64,000 nucleotides of DNA. Source: Flavobacteriales bacterium 33_180_T64 (GTDB taxonomy: Bacteria; Bacteroidota; Bacteroidia; Flavobacteriales; Flavobacteriaceae). Location: positions 102,018 through 166,017 of the forward strand of contig MAAQ01000005.1 in the NCBI GenBank assembly GCA_002162685.1. The letters are read 5' to 3'. How positions within the stretch are numbered: position 1 is the first letter of the stretch; each line of letters begins with the position of its first letter. Below the pieces are notes generated by a model. It ran no database searches. It was given only the letters and a program-made list of their open reading frames with translations, and was not told where the DNA came from. Of this stretch, positions 1-9,502 are shown in pieces. The position numbers and the translations under genes were made by a program.

Positions 1-1831
1 AATCACCACTCATGGTCCCTTGAATGATATCAGGCGAATTTATTGTGAGAATACGTTTTTGTCTTTCAAATGTGGATTCTATTTTAAAATCCTTAAAATA
101 ATACTCCCCATTCTCATTAAAATATGTTGTATTTTTAAAATTTAAAGTTCCAATAGCATCATCAACAGAAGACGCTTTCATTGATGTTGTTACATTTCCT
201 CTAAATATAGAAGTACTATCTTTTGTAATAAAATTAAGCGCTCTTAGGTTAGCATATTCAACATTGGCATTAAAATCAAATGTTTTAATCGTTTTTGATA
301 AATCGGCAAGACCGTTAAATTTAAATTTAAAATTTTTATCCTTTGATTCTAATAAGCCATTAAAAATTTGATTTCCTAATGTCCCTGAAATTTCAACATC
401 TTGATAATTATAATGATTATATTCAATATGAAATATTTGTCCTGAAACTTTACTACTTAAATTTTCCATAGTAAACCCTTTTCCATCAACATCTAAATCG
501 AAAGATGTCGTTTTTACTAGAGGATCATTTAATAACGTTCCTAAATCAAAAGCATCAAAAACAATATTTCCTTCATAATCTGCATTATCAATATCATCTA
601 CATGAGTCATTTTTATATCAGATACAATAAGTCCCAATTGTGTATTAATTTTAAAATCGGTATCAATTGTAGTCTCTGTAATAAATGACGTGCCAGTAAT
701 TGTAAAATTGCCAAGCTTGGAAAACACAGTAGGGATAGATTTTCCCAGTATATTTGGTAGCAATGCTCTTAAATCGTAATAATTTGAAGATAAGTTATCA
801 AATTTACCATTCATTGAAAAGTCACCTTTCGTTCTACTAAACAAGTTTTTAAAGTTTAAATCGCCATAAATTTTGGTTGTCCCGCCTGTATTGAGCTGAA
901 GGTTTTCTGCATTTAAATCATTTAAAGTTCCGGTAAGGTTTACGTTTATATTTGCTTTTTGATTGACACCAAACTCATTGTAGAATACATTAAGCTCGTT
1001 TAAAGACACATCAGAATCTCTAAAATGAGCAGTAACTTTAACTTTATCTTCAAAATCCTTGAAATCTTCTCGATTGTAATCAAATCGAAGATTTCCTTTA
1101 AGAATTGATTTTTCAGTTTTAATACTCAAATTATCAAAAGTCATTTGTGTCAAAGTGTATTCAAAATCGGTCATTAAGTTTTCAACATGAGCTCCTCTAC
1201 TATCTTTAAATGCTAATGTATTAATTCGGGTTTTCACATCACTACCAGCAATTACAAAATTGGTAGCATTAATATTTAAATCATAAAACTCTAGGACTTT
1301 AGTATGTACTCTATTTTCGTCTAGAAGTCGAAATGTGCCATCGTAAATAGAAACATCACTTGATGATAAAAGAAATTCACTCTTCGTTTGTCGCGGGTTA
1401 TCTTTATCAAATTTTGCTACAAAAATATCAAGATTAGTGTCAGTATCACCTTTGTATGTTTTTACATTGAACACCAAATCCATGATATCAATATCACCAA
1501 AATTAAGTTTACCATTAGAGAGGTTCCCGTAGTTTAGAATAGAGGTATTCAACTCTTCAATAGCAATAAGGGTGTCTTTTTTATAATCTTCTATATAGAT
1601 CTCTTTAAGTTCTACGTCACCATTAAATTGAAGTCCGACTTTCCCAATATTGATGTTTGTGCCAAAGTCGTCATTAATTCTATTCGTTACATATTTCCCT
1701 AAACTAGTTTGTACAGCAGGAATAGATAATACCAACACCAAAATGATGAACAATAGCAAAATAATTGCTAATATTTTAGATACTATTTTTAAGAATTTCT
1801 TGATACGCTCTGAAAGTTATAACTTTGACAT
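1..1831 (-). CDS. tamB: TamB-like translocation/assembly protein, 5' part; start codon interrupted
   Basis: The minus strand is open from the window edge to about 1816 (about 605 codons) and continues beyond base 1. The protein starts with a basic segment and one hydrophobic helix (residues about 12-30), followed by a long beta-rich, repetitive region typical of the AsmA/TamB group, which bridges the periplasm and helps insert outer-membrane proteins or move lipids. The phrases IYIEDYKKDTLIAIEELN and INIGKVGLQFNGDVELKEI are characteristic of Bacteroidota TamB N-termini. The only in-frame ATG (1829-1831) is followed after three codons by TAA (1817-1819). No ATG, GTG or TTG occurs between that stop and the middle of the membrane helix. 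This is either a nonsense mutation, a sequence error, or a rare start codon. The gene is divergent from tsaD, 34 bp away. Confidence 0.8.
1800..1827 (+). promoter_or_regulatory. Predicted promoter of tsaD (TTG-N17-TAACTTTG)
   Basis: TTG at 1800-1802 and TAACTTTG at 1820-1827 are separated by 17 bp, matching the Bacteroidota primary-sigma consensus TTG / TAnnTTTG. The expected start of transcription is near 1834, about 30 bp before the tsaD ATG. The promoter lies inside the 5' codons of the divergent tamB reading frame. Confidence 0.6.
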
Positions 1832-1865
1832 CAAAATTAACAATTATTGTGCCTAATTTGTATTA

Positions 1866-2888
1866 ATGAGTTCACAAAATATATATATTCTCGCTATTGA
1901 ATCCTCATGTGATGATACAGCAGCTGCTGTTATGCATAACGGTAAGGTTTTAAGCAACATTGTAGCGAGTCAAAAAATACATGAAGAATATGGTGGTGTT
2001 GTACCAGAATTAGCTTCTAGAGCACACCAACAAAACATTGTTCCTGTTGTAGATCAAGCGATTAAAAAATCTGGAATTAACAAATCACAACTTACTGCAA
2101 TTGCATTTACGCGTGGACCTGGCTTAATGGGGTCTTTATTGGTTGGTACTTCGTTTGCAAAATCTATGGCTTATGGCTTGAATATCCCTTTAATAGATGT
2201 TAATCATATGCAAGCTCATATTTTGGCTCATTTTATTGAAGAAGAAGACTTTAAAAAGCCAGAATTTCCGTTTTTAGCCATGACCATTTCTGGTGGACAC
2301 ACGCAGATTGTTAAAGTAAGTTCTCATTTTGAAATGGAAGTTATAGGGGAAACTATTGATGATGCTGTAGGAGAAGCTTTTGATAAAAGTGGGAAGATTT
2401 TAGGTTTAGGCTATCCTGCTGGACCAGAAATTGATAGAAGAGCAAAACTAGGAAACCCTAAAGCATTTGCATTTACTAAACCTAGAGTTGCAGGATTAAA
2501 TTTTAGTTTCTCAGGTTTAAAAACGGCTATTCTTTATTTTATTCAGAAACAAGTTAAAGCAAATCCTAATTTTATAAAGGAGAACTTAAATGATATTTGC
2601 GCTTCAATTCAATATACGATTATCGGAATTTTAATAGACAAGCTAAAATTGGCAACCAAACAAACAAACATCAATGATATTGCTATTGGTGGAGGCGTTT
2701 CGGCAAATACAGGTATCCGACAAGCATTAAAAAATGGTGAACAAAAATTTGGATGGACTACATATATTCCAAAGTTTGAATACACAACAGACAATGCTGC
2801 TATGATTGCTATTGTAGGACATCTTAAGTATTTAGAAGGAGATTATGCCAACCAGAGTGTTATGGCTTCTGCACGATTGAAAATTTAA
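1866..2888 (+). CDS. tsaD: tRNA N6-adenosine threonylcarbamoyltransferase TsaD
   Basis: TsaD transfers the threonylcarbamoyl group to A37 of ANN-decoding tRNAs, together with TsaB and TsaE, in the cytoplasm. The 340-residue length is normal for the family. The metal-binding histidines are visible as HMQAH (H114, H118), the nucleotide-binding SGGHTQ lies at about 142-147, and the C-terminal ATPase-fold signature with YTTDNAAM is intact. The start is an ATG 34 bp from the divergent tamB ATG, with a good promoter just upstream. The partner gene tsaE lies in the same window at 24783. The TfoX-like gene follows after 3 bp and is probably co-transcribed. Confidence 0.97.
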   Translation: MSSQNIYILAIESSCDDTAAAVMHNGKVLSNIVASQKIHEEYGGVVPELASRAHQQNIVPVVDQAIKKSGINKSQLTAIAFTRGPGLMGSLLVGTSFAKSMAYGLNIPLIDVNHMQAHILAHFIEEEDFKKPEFPFLAMTISGGHTQIVKVSSHFEMEVIGETIDDAVGEAFDKSGKILGLGYPAGPEIDRRAKLGNPKAFAFTKPRVAGLNFSFSGLKTAILYFIQKQVKANPNFIKENLNDICASIQYTIIGILIDKLKLATKQTNINDIAIGGGVSANTGIRQALKNGEQKFGWTTYIPKFEYTTDNAAMIAIVGHLKYLEGDYANQSVMASARLKI

Positions 2889-2891
2889 AGC

Positions 2892-3218
2892 ATGGCATAC
2901 AACGAACAACTCGCAACTAGAATTAGAACTCAGCTCAAATTATTTCCTGAGGAATTTACCGAAAAGAAAATGTTTGGAGGTTTATCATTTTTATTTCAAG
3001 GCAAAATGACTGTTGGTATTGTAAAAGAAGATTTGGCAGTTAGAATACTATCTGATAAAATGGAGATCGAATTAGCTAAATCAACAGTTAGACCAATGAA
3101 TTTTACCAAGCGACCAATGAAAGAATTTGTATATGTGTCTCAAAATGGTTTTAAAACTGAAAGCGAATTATTGCACTATATCGAATTAGGTTTGGAACAT
3201 GCTAAAAGCAAATTGTAG
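2892..3218 (+). CDS. TfoX/Sxy N-terminal-domain protein
   Basis: A 108-residue protein consisting only of the TfoX N-terminal domain. The signature KMFGGLSFLFQGKM at about residues 25-38 and VRPMNFTKRPMKEFVYV at about 66-82 fit this family. The domain was named after the competence regulators TfoX/Sxy, but stand-alone copies such as this lack the C-terminal helix-hairpin-helix part and have no assigned role. It starts 3 bp after the tsaD stop, so it is probably translated from the same transcript. A competence role should not be assumed. Confidence 0.85.
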   Translation: MAYNEQLATRIRTQLKLFPEEFTEKKMFGGLSFLFQGKMTVGIVKEDLAVRILSDKMEIELAKSTVRPMNFTKRPMKEFVYVSQNGFKTESELLHYIELGLEHAKSKL

Positions 3219-3245
3219 ATGAACACCTAGAACAAAAGCATAATA

Positions 3246-4028
3246 TCACTCAAACTCAACACGATTCAAAATCAAACCAGAAGCAGGTGCTATAAAATCC
3301 ATAACATCTGTACTTTCATGTTTTAGGGAATTTTCAATATACTCTAAGGTTACTTCTCCTCTACCTAATTTAATAAGAGCTCCCATCATAAGGCGAATTT
3401 GATTTCGTCCAAACCCTTTTCCTTTTACAATAAGAGTATACGTATGCTTCGGGAAGAAGTTAGCTGTAAATAGAATATTTTCAGTTAAGAGACATTGCTT
3501 AACTTCTCTAGTGTAGAGGCCTTTATCTGTTGCTCTAAAGCAATAAGGTTTAAAATTATGTGTGCCTTCAAATAATTGCGCGCCTTGTTTCATGATGTCA
3601 ATATCTAGGTCATCTAGAATTGTTGTCATTAATGGAGCGCAAAACGGATGACATTTTTGTCCGTAAGCAAATAAATACACATATTCTTTGATTTTAGAAT
3701 GCTGAATGATATTAAATTTTTCATCAACCTCTTCAATTGCAAGCGCTCTTAAATCTTGTGGAAGATTATGATTAAACAAGTCTAAAAATACTGATTCGTC
3801 TTCAATTTTTTCATAAATAAACAACTCAAAAGCTGTTTCATTTGCCGAAACCATAGCATCAGTACGACCAGAGCCTAAGGTTTTAAATTGGATTCCATCT
3901 AGAATAAAATTCAAGGTTCTGTCAATCATTAAATGAATGGTTTTCAACTTAGGTTGCTTTTGCCAACCATGAAAACGGTAACCTAAATATTGAATCTTTA
4001 TTAAATAGTAATAACGCTTATTAAACAT
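3246..4028 (-). CDS. Divergent TruA-family tRNA pseudouridine synthase
   Basis: A 260-residue TruA-family enzyme. The family converts uridines 38-40 of the tRNA anticodon arm to pseudouridine. The catalytic aspartate is present (D57, in GSGRTDAMVSAN), the N-terminal YLGYRFHGWQKQP corresponds to the usual Y-x-G-x-x-F-x-G-W-Q segment, and KGFGRNQIRLMMGALIKLGRG corresponds to the RNA-binding NGFLRNMVR-type motif. The catalytic loop departs from the usual GAGRTDAGVHA, with M, S and N where G, H and other residues are expected. This looks like a second, divergent paralogue found in Flavobacteria rather than the canonical TruA, so its target uridines could differ. It converges with the TfoX-like gene, 27 bp away. 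Confidence 0.8.
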   Translation of the reverse strand: MFNKRYYYLIKIQYLGYRFHGWQKQPKLKTIHLMIDRTLNFILDGIQFKTLGSGRTDAMVSANETAFELFIYEKIEDESVFLDLFNHNLPQDLRALAIEEVDEKFNIIQHSKIKEYVYLFAYGQKCHPFCAPLMTTILDDLDIDIMKQGAQLFEGTHNFKPYCFRATDKGLYTREVKQCLLTENILFTANFFPKHTYTLIVKGKGFGRNQIRLMMGALIKLGRGEVTLEYIENSLKHESTDVMDFIAPASGLILNRVEFE

Positions 4029-4105
4029 AAAGGCAAGAACGTTATTTTTAAGAGTTTTTACAAAATTTTTGAAGGGTTTGTTAGTGGTTGTTATTTATTA
4101 GAGTG

Positions 4106-4297
4106 ATGCAAAATCTATTAGTAAAAAAATATTCATTTGTCACTTCATTATAGTATCACTTCTTAATTGCATTGGGTTTTGTAATTTGGTTTTTTGTATT
4201 TCTATGCTTCCATTTCAATATGGGTTATTTAAAAGATAGATGGCCTAAAGGTTATAAAGCATTTATTCCTACTATTGACAAAATCAATAGTGCTTAA
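4106..4297 (+). pseudogene. Possible remnant of a small membrane protein with one in-frame TAG
   Basis: From ATG 4106 to TAA 4295-4297 one frame is open for 63 codons, interrupted only by TAG at 4151-4153. After the stop the reading is LIALGFVIWFFVFLCF, a membrane helix, followed by a soluble tail with YLKDRWPKGYKAFIP. The tail composition looks protein-like and not random. The whole gap between truA and hisIE (4029-4618) holds nothing else convincing: no tRNA, no strong terminator, and only a short ATGAC-N4-GTCAT palindrome at 4522-4535. A decayed gene is the best guess, but chance is possible because the frame is short. Confidence 0.3.
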
Positions 4298-4618
4298 TTT
4301 ATGTGATTTAAACATCTGACAAATAGTAACTTATAATACATTATTAAAATGTTTGCTTTTAGACAAAATAATACAGGCTATGAATTTTATTCTTACATTT
4401 AATATCCATGGGTTGGATGACTAAAAACAATCAACATGACATAAATATGATGATCTCACATAAAAATTAGCTTTAAAATTAAACATCAAATTACTATCAT
4501 TAATGGACAATTAATAAGCCAATGACGAGTGTCATGATGCTTGGAATTAATGCTCAAAAGAAAGGCGTAACGAATAAAACATGCAATCAATATCATCACA
4601 ATCAGTAATGACTCGCTT

Positions 4619-5218
4619 TTATTTCTTTTCTCTTCCTTTTAAGACATTAACAACGTCTTTCAGCTTAAAGCCTTTTGCTTGTAGCAGAATCAAATAATGA
4701 AATAATAAATCGGCACTTTCATCTAAAAACAATGCATCATCACTGTCTTTAGCTTCAATAATGACTTCGACAGCTTCCTCTCCCACTTTTTGAGCAATTT
4801 TATTAATCCCTTTCGCAAATAATGATGTTACATACGAGGTGTCTTCTGCGTCATCATTTTTTCTAGCCTCGATTACAGTTTCTAATTTTGAAAGAAATCC
4901 GAAATTCTGCACATTATTCTCATTCCAGCATGTATCAGATCCTTTATGACATGTTGGTCCTTTTGGATTCACCTGAATTAAAAGTGTATCACTATCACAA
5001 TCTAATTTAATATCAATTAAACAGAGCACATGTCCACTCTCTTCTCCTTTTGTCCATAACCGTCGCTTTGTTCTAGAAAAGAAAGTCACTTGTTTTGTTT
5101 GAATAGTCTTTTGCAGTGCCTCGTCATTCATATAACCTAGCATCAATACTTTTTTTGTTGATACGTCTTGAATTATTGCAGGTACAAGTCCGTTATTTTT
5201 ATTATAATCTATAGTCAT
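4619..5218 (-). CDS. hisIE: Bifunctional phosphoribosyl-AMP cyclohydrolase / phosphoribosyl-ATP pyrophosphatase
   Basis: Carries out steps two and three of histidine synthesis. The HisI half (residues about 1-105) has VLMLGYMNDEAL, the FFSRTKRRLWTKGEESGH active-site stretch and Zn-ligand cysteines in LDCDSDTLL and GPTCHKGSDTCW. The HisE half (about 108-199) has the MazG-like acidic helices KVGEEAVEVIIEA and ESADLLFHYLILL. It is the last gene of the minus-strand his operon, 43 bp after hisF. No obvious terminator hairpin follows it. Confidence 0.96.
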   Translation of the reverse strand: MTIDYNKNNGLVPAIIQDVSTKKVLMLGYMNDEALQKTIQTKQVTFFSRTKRRLWTKGEESGHVLCLIDIKLDCDSDTLLIQVNPKGPTCHKGSDTCWNENNVQNFGFLSKLETVIEARKNDDAEDTSYVTSLFAKGINKIAQKVGEEAVEVIIEAKDSDDALFLDESADLLFHYLILLQAKGFKLKDVVNVLKGREKK

Positions 5219-5261
5219 GTTTAATACTTATAAGTTACTGAAACATATTCAGTATGACGAT

Positions 5262-6017
5262 CTAAAATCGGACTTCTATGTTATTATTTTTTAATTCTTT
5301 TTTTAAATCTAAAATCTCTATTTCACCAAAATGAAAAACACTGGCAGCAATTGCTGCGTCTGCTTTTCCTTCTTTAAATACATCTATAAAATGTTGAGCA
5401 TTTCCTGCGCCACCAGAAGCAATAATTGGAATGTTTAGAGTTTCTGAAAGCTTAGCTAAAGCATCATTTGCGAAACCCGTTTTTGTTCCATCATTATTCA
5501 TTGATGTAAATAAGATTTCTCCAGCACCTCGTCCCTCTACTTCTTCTGCCCAATCAAATAAATTCATTTGTGTTGGTATCGTTCCTCCTGCTAAATGCAC
5601 TGTCCATTCGCCTTCGATTTGTTTTGCATCTATAGCTATAACCACACACTGATTTCCAAACTTATCAGACAATTCATTAATCAAATCTGGCCTTTTAATA
5701 GCACTCGAATTAATAGAAACCTTATCTGCACCACAATGCAACAAGTCGTCTACATCTGCAATTGAAGAAATTCCGCCACCAACTGTAAAGGGGATATTAA
5801 TGTGCTGGGCAATATTTGCAACCATATTACGCATCGTTTTACGACCTTCTATAGTTGCTGAAATGTCTAAAAACACCAATTCATCTGCACCAAATTTAGC
5901 ATATCGCCTTGCCAACTCTACTGGATCACCAGCATCACGTAATTCGACAAAATTGACACCTTTTACAGTTCTTCCGTTTTTAATGTCTAGGCATGGTATT
6001 ATCCGTTTTGTTAGCAT
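5262..6017 (-). CDS. hisF: Imidazole glycerol phosphate synthase, cyclase subunit HisF
   Basis: A 251-residue beta/alpha barrel that joins the ammonia released by HisH to PRFAR, giving imidazole glycerol phosphate and AICAR. The catalytic Asp11 is seen in [14 protein letters not shown] and the second catalytic Asp in VVIAIDAKQ (about 130). The two phosphate-binding ends VGGGIS and ASGGAG are intact. It lies 3 bp downstream of hisA and works with HisH, encoded two genes upstream. Confidence 0.97.
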   Translation of the reverse strand: MLTKRIIPCLDIKNGRTVKGVNFVELRDAGDPVELARRYAKFGADELVFLDISATIEGRKTMRNMVANIAQHINIPFTVGGGISSIADVDDLLHCGADKVSINSSAIKRPDLINELSDKFGNQCVVIAIDAKQIEGEWTVHLAGGTIPTQMNLFDWAEEVEGRGAGEILFTSMNNDGTKTGFANDALAKLSETLNIPIIASGGAGNAQHFIDVFKEGKADAAIAASVFHFGEIEILDLKKELKNNNIEVRF

Positions 6018-6020
6018 AAT

Positions 6021-6737
6021 CTATAAATATATTTCTAAGTCTCTTAATAAAATATTCCCTTCGTATAGCGCTTTTCCAACAATAACGCCTTCGCAACCCA
6101 AATCTTCTAAAGCATTTAAATCAGCTATAGATGTTACGCCTCCAGAAGCTATAAGCCTTATGTCATTTGTTTTATTGATAATCCGTTTATACAAATCAAA
6201 TGACGGGCCTTCAAGCATTCCGTCTTTTTCTATATCAGTGCAAATCACATACTTTACACCTTTTTTTTCGTATGATTTTATAAATGGGATTACATTTAAA
6301 TCACTTTCTTCTTGCCAACCACTAACTACAATTTTCTCATTATTGCAATCTGCTCCAAGCATGATTTTTATCCTTCCATATTTTGAAATCCAGCTTTCAA
6401 AAATTTCAGGTTCCTTTACAGCAATACTTCCTCCTGTGATTTGTTTAGCTCCAGAATTAAAAGCGATATGTAAATCTTCATTAGACTTTAAACCGCCTCC
6501 AAAATCTATCTTCAAATTGGTTTTAGAAGCAATTTGTTCTAGAATTTTATAGTTAACAATATGTTTTGCTTTTGCACCATCTAAATCAACTAAATGTAAA
6601 TACCGAATTCCGTAATTCTCAAACTCTTTAGCTATTTCAACTGGATTTTCATTGTATATTTTTTTAGTGTTATAATCTCCTTTTGTTAGACGAACACATT
6701 TGCCGTCAATAATATCTATTGCTGGTATAATTCTCAT
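6021..6737 (-). CDS. hisA: ProFAR isomerase HisA
   Basis: A 238-residue beta/alpha barrel isomerase, paralogous to HisF, which opens the ribose ring of ProFAR to give PRFAR. The catalytic Asp8 is in [17 protein letters not shown] and the second acid in [12 protein letters not shown]. Phosphate-binding loops DFGGGL and ASGGVTS are present. The start overlaps the end of hisH by four bases (ATGA), which suggests translational coupling. Confidence 0.97.
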   Translation of the reverse strand: MRIIPAIDIIDGKCVRLTKGDYNTKKIYNENPVEIAKEFENYGIRYLHLVDLDGAKAKHIVNYKILEQIASKTNLKIDFGGGLKSNEDLHIAFNSGAKQITGGSIAVKEPEIFESWISKYGRIKIMLGADCNNEKIVVSGWQEESDLNVIPFIKSYEKKGVKYVICTDIEKDGMLEGPSFDLYKRIINKTNDIRLIASGGVTSIADLNALEDLGCEGVIVGKALYEGNILLRDLEIYL

Positions 6738-7315
6738 AGTTCTAAAAAATTTTTTAAAATTTGCTCTCCTGCTACACTACTCTTTTCTGGGTGAAATTGC
6801 ACACCATAAAAGTTGTCTTTTTTTAATGCCGAAGCATACAAATATTCATAGTTAGCAGTGGCGATCATCGCTTCACAATATGCTGCATAATAACTATGAA
6901 CAAAATACATAAACTCTAAATCTTTAATATTTTTAAACAAATCTGATTTTAAATCTGTAATTGTATTCCAGCCCATTTGAGGAACTTTTACACCAGTCTT
7001 AAAACGTTTCACATCAACATCAAAAATCTCTAGCCCTTTTGTATTTCCTTCTTCAGTATAATTACACATTAATTGCATTCCTAAACAAATACCTAAAACG
7101 GGTTGCTTTAATTCAGGAATTACTTGGTCAAGCCCACTCTCTTTTAGCATTGTCATGGCAGAGCTTGCTTCACCAACACCAGGAAAAATAATCTTATCTG
7201 CTGTTTTCAAAATTTCTATATTTCTTGAGTGCACAGCATCCACACCGAGTCTTTTGAATGCAAACTGGATACTTTTAATATTTCCTGCGCCATAATCAAC
7301 AATAACTACATTCAT
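6734..7315 (-). CDS. hisH: Imidazole glycerol phosphate synthase, glutaminase subunit HisH
   Basis: A 193-residue class I glutamine amidotransferase that supplies ammonia to HisF. The nucleophile elbow is [10 protein letters not shown] (Cys at about 77) and the His-Glu pair is in [10 protein letters not shown] near the C-terminus. The N-terminal [10 protein letters not shown] is typical of HisH. It overlaps hisA by four bases and directly abuts hisB, so translation of the whole segment is probably coupled. Confidence 0.97.
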   Translation of the reverse strand: MNVVIVDYGAGNIKSIQFAFKRLGVDAVHSRNIEILKTADKIIFPGVGEASSAMTMLKESGLDQVIPELKQPVLGICLGMQLMCNYTEEGNTKGLEIFDVDVKRFKTGVKVPQMGWNTITDLKSDLFKNIKDLEFMYFVHSYYAAYCEAMIATANYEYLYASALKKDNFYGVQFHPEKSSVAGEQILKNFLEL

Positions 7316-8448
7316 TACAATAACCCTTTAGTTGATGGTAAAATCATTTTCTCTACATCTCGTTTTATAGCCATTTTAATTGCTTTAGCAAAGGCTTTAA
7401 AAATCGCTTCAATTTTATGATGCTCATTAGTCCCTTCAGCTTTTATATTTAAATTACATTTTGCACCATCGGTAAATGATTTAAAAAAGTGGAGAAACAT
7501 CTCTGTAGGCATTTTACCTACCTTTTCACGCTTAAAATTGGCTTTCCAAACTAACCAATTTCTTCCACCAAAATCTATTGCTACTTGGGCAAAGCAATCA
7601 TCCATTGGTAATGAAAACCCGTAACGTTCGATACCTAATTTATGCCCTAAAGTTGTTGCAAATATTTCACCTAATGCAATTGCAGTGTCTTCAATAGTAT
7701 GATGTTCATCAACATCCAAATCGCCATCAACTTTAATATTTAAATCTAATTGTCCATGACGAGCTATTTGATCTAGCATATGGTCAAAAAATGCAATTCC
7801 TGTATTGATATCACTTAAACCTGTTCCGTCTAAGTTTAGATCAATTTTAATTTTAGTTTCATTTGTATTTCGCTCTAGATTTCCAGTTCGAGAAATTACT
7901 TTTAAAAACGAATATATCTCTTCCCAGTCATTACTCTCAAAAGCAATAAACTCACTTAAAGCAGTACGTTCTACCATAATTTCATTAACTCCTAAATTGG
8001 GGTTATCATTAATAAAAATACCTTTTGATCCTAAATTTTTGGCTAGTTCAATATCGGTTAGACGATCACCAATAACAAAAGAATTTGCTAAATCATAATC
8101 TGCTGAGAAATAGTTACTCAATAATCCTGTATTTGGTTTGCGTGTTGACGCATTGTCTTTCGCAAAAGTTTTATCTATAAACTGCTCTTTAAAAACAACA
8201 CCTTCAGACTCAAACGTTTTTAATATAAAATTGTGGACCGGCCAAAAGGTAGCCTCCGGGTAAGTATTAGTACCTAATCCGTCTTGATTGGTAATCATTA
8301 CGATTTCAAAATCTAATTCTTTTGCTATTTTACTTAAATATTGAAATACCTTAGGGTAGAATTCCAATTTTTCAAATGAATCAATTTGCTTATCTACTGG
8401 TTCTTTTATAAGAGTGCCATCTCTATCTATAAATAATACGCGTTTCAT
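7315..8448 (-). CDS. hisB: Bifunctional histidinol-phosphatase / imidazoleglycerol-phosphate dehydratase HisB
   Basis: A 377-residue fusion of two his enzymes. The N-terminal HAD-type phosphatase (about 1-165) starts with [11 protein letters not shown] (DxD nucleophile) and has [15 protein letters not shown]. The C-terminal dehydratase (about 190-377) has the metal-binding [27 protein letters not shown] and [18 protein letters not shown] chose the ATG at 8448 because the longer frame to 8463 begins with TTG. This start lies 7 bp after the hisC stop. The fused form is usual in enterobacteria and Bacteroidota. Confidence 0.96.
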   Translation of the reverse strand: MKRVLFIDRDGTLIKEPVDKQIDSFEKLEFYPKVFQYLSKIAKELDFEIVMITNQDGLGTNTYPEATFWPVHNFILKTFESEGVVFKEQFIDKTFAKDNASTRKPNTGLLSNYFSADYDLANSFVIGDRLTDIELAKNLGSKGIFINDNPNLGVNEIMVERTALSEFIAFESNDWEEIYSFLKVISRTGNLERNTNETKIKIDLNLDGTGLSDINTGIAFFDHMLDQIARHGQLDLNIKVDGDLDVDEHHTIEDTAIALGEIFATTLGHKLGIERYGFSLPMDDCFAQVAIDFGGRNWLVWKANFKREKVGKMPTEMFLHFFKSFTDGAKCNLNIKAEGTNEHHKIEAIFKAFAKAIKMAIKRDVEKMILPSTKGLL

Positions 8449-8455
8449 AATTGAT

Positions 8456-9502
8456 TTATTCAAGTGTTTTTAAAGTCGTAATTAATTTTATATTTTCTAT
8501 TTGTGAACCTACAGTAAATCGCAAACAATTTTCACATAGTGGCAATGCTGTTCTATTTCTTACAACGATTCCTCTTGCTAATAATTCTGAATATCTCCTA
8601 TTAGCATCATCGACTTTTACTAAAATAAAATTAGCATCAGAAGGAAATATTTTTTCTACAAATGAAACTGTTTTTAATTCTGAATTTAACCAGTCGCGTT
8701 GTTGCAATATCTTTTGAATTTCTTCAGAAACTCCGTCTATATTTAACAATCGCTCTAAGCCTTTCTGTTGTGTTAACCCATTTACATTATAAGGGGCTTT
8801 AATTTTATTTAAAATTGAAATAATAGTCTTAGATGCATAACATATACCTAGTCTAATCCCAGCCATTCCGTAGGCTTTAGAGAGTGTTTGCGTTACAATT
8901 AAATTTGGAAAATCATGTATTCGATCTAACCAGCTTTCTTCAATTGAAAAATCTATATAAGCTTCATCTATGATTACGATTCCTTTAAAATTTGAAACTA
9001 AATGTTCTATGTTTTTTGCTTTAAAACTATTTGCAGTTGGGTTGTTTGGAGAGCATAAAAATAACAGTTTAGTATGGGTGTTTACTGCGTTTAAAATCTC
9101 ATCAATTTTAAGTTCAAAATCAGAGCGCAATTCAACTTTAATAATATCTATAGCATTAATATTTGCCAATACTTCATACATACCATAAGTTGGTGGCAAT
9201 GTGATAATACTATCTTGATTAGGCTCACAAAACGCTCTGAAAATTAAGTCCAAAACTTCATCACTTCCATTCCCTAGAAGTATTTGATCTACATCTACTC
9301 CTTTACACTTGCTTAGTTGTGTCTTAATTCGCTTTTGTTGCGGATCTGGATATCGATTGATACCATTCTCAAACGGATTTTCATTTGCATCTAGAAACAC
9401 CATATCTTCTGCAATGGGTTTATACTCGTCTCTTGCAGATGAATATGGTTTCAAATTTTGAATATTAACTCTCACCATTTTATTTATATTAAATGCTACC
9501 AT
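8456..9502 (-). CDS. hisC: Histidinol-phosphate aminotransferase HisC
   Basis: A 348-residue fold type I PLP aminotransferase. It converts imidazole acetol phosphate to histidinol phosphate. Visible features are the early [23 protein letters not shown], the cofactor-binding CSPNNPT and [11 protein letters not shown], and the Schiff-base lysine in [16 protein letters not shown]. The ATG overlaps the hisD stop as TAATG, a common coupling arrangement; an alternative ATG lies 8 codons inside (9478). It is the third gene of the his operon. Confidence 0.96.
   Translation of the reverse strand: MVAFNINKMVRVNIQNLKPYSSARDEYKPIAEDMVFLDANENPFENGINRYPDPQQKRIKTQLSKCKGVDVDQILLGNGSDEVLDLIFRAFCEPNQDSIITLPPTYGMYEVLANINAIDIIKVELRSDFELKIDEILNAVNTHTKLLFLCSPNNPTANSFKAKNIEHLVSNFKGIVIIDEAYIDFSIEESWLDRIHDFPNLIVTQTLSKAYGMAGIRLGICYASKTIISILNKIKAPYNVNGLTQQKGLERLLNIDGVSEEIQKILQQRDWLNSELKTVSFVEKIFPSDANFILVKVDDANRRYSELLARGIVVRNRTALPLCENCLRFTVGSQIENIKLITTLKTLE

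Noticed and set aside
1650..1856. Plus-strand 68-codon ORF before tsaD
   Set aside because: It lies antisense to the tamB N-terminus, runs through the tsaD promoter and has no protein-like features.
2892..3218. TfoX-like protein as a competence regulator
   Set aside because: Only the N-terminal domain is present and no competence genes are near.
4300..4618. Several short ORFs (for example ATG at 4410 and 4522) as genes
   Set aside because: They are under 30 codons, without signal, motif or promoter; composition looks random.
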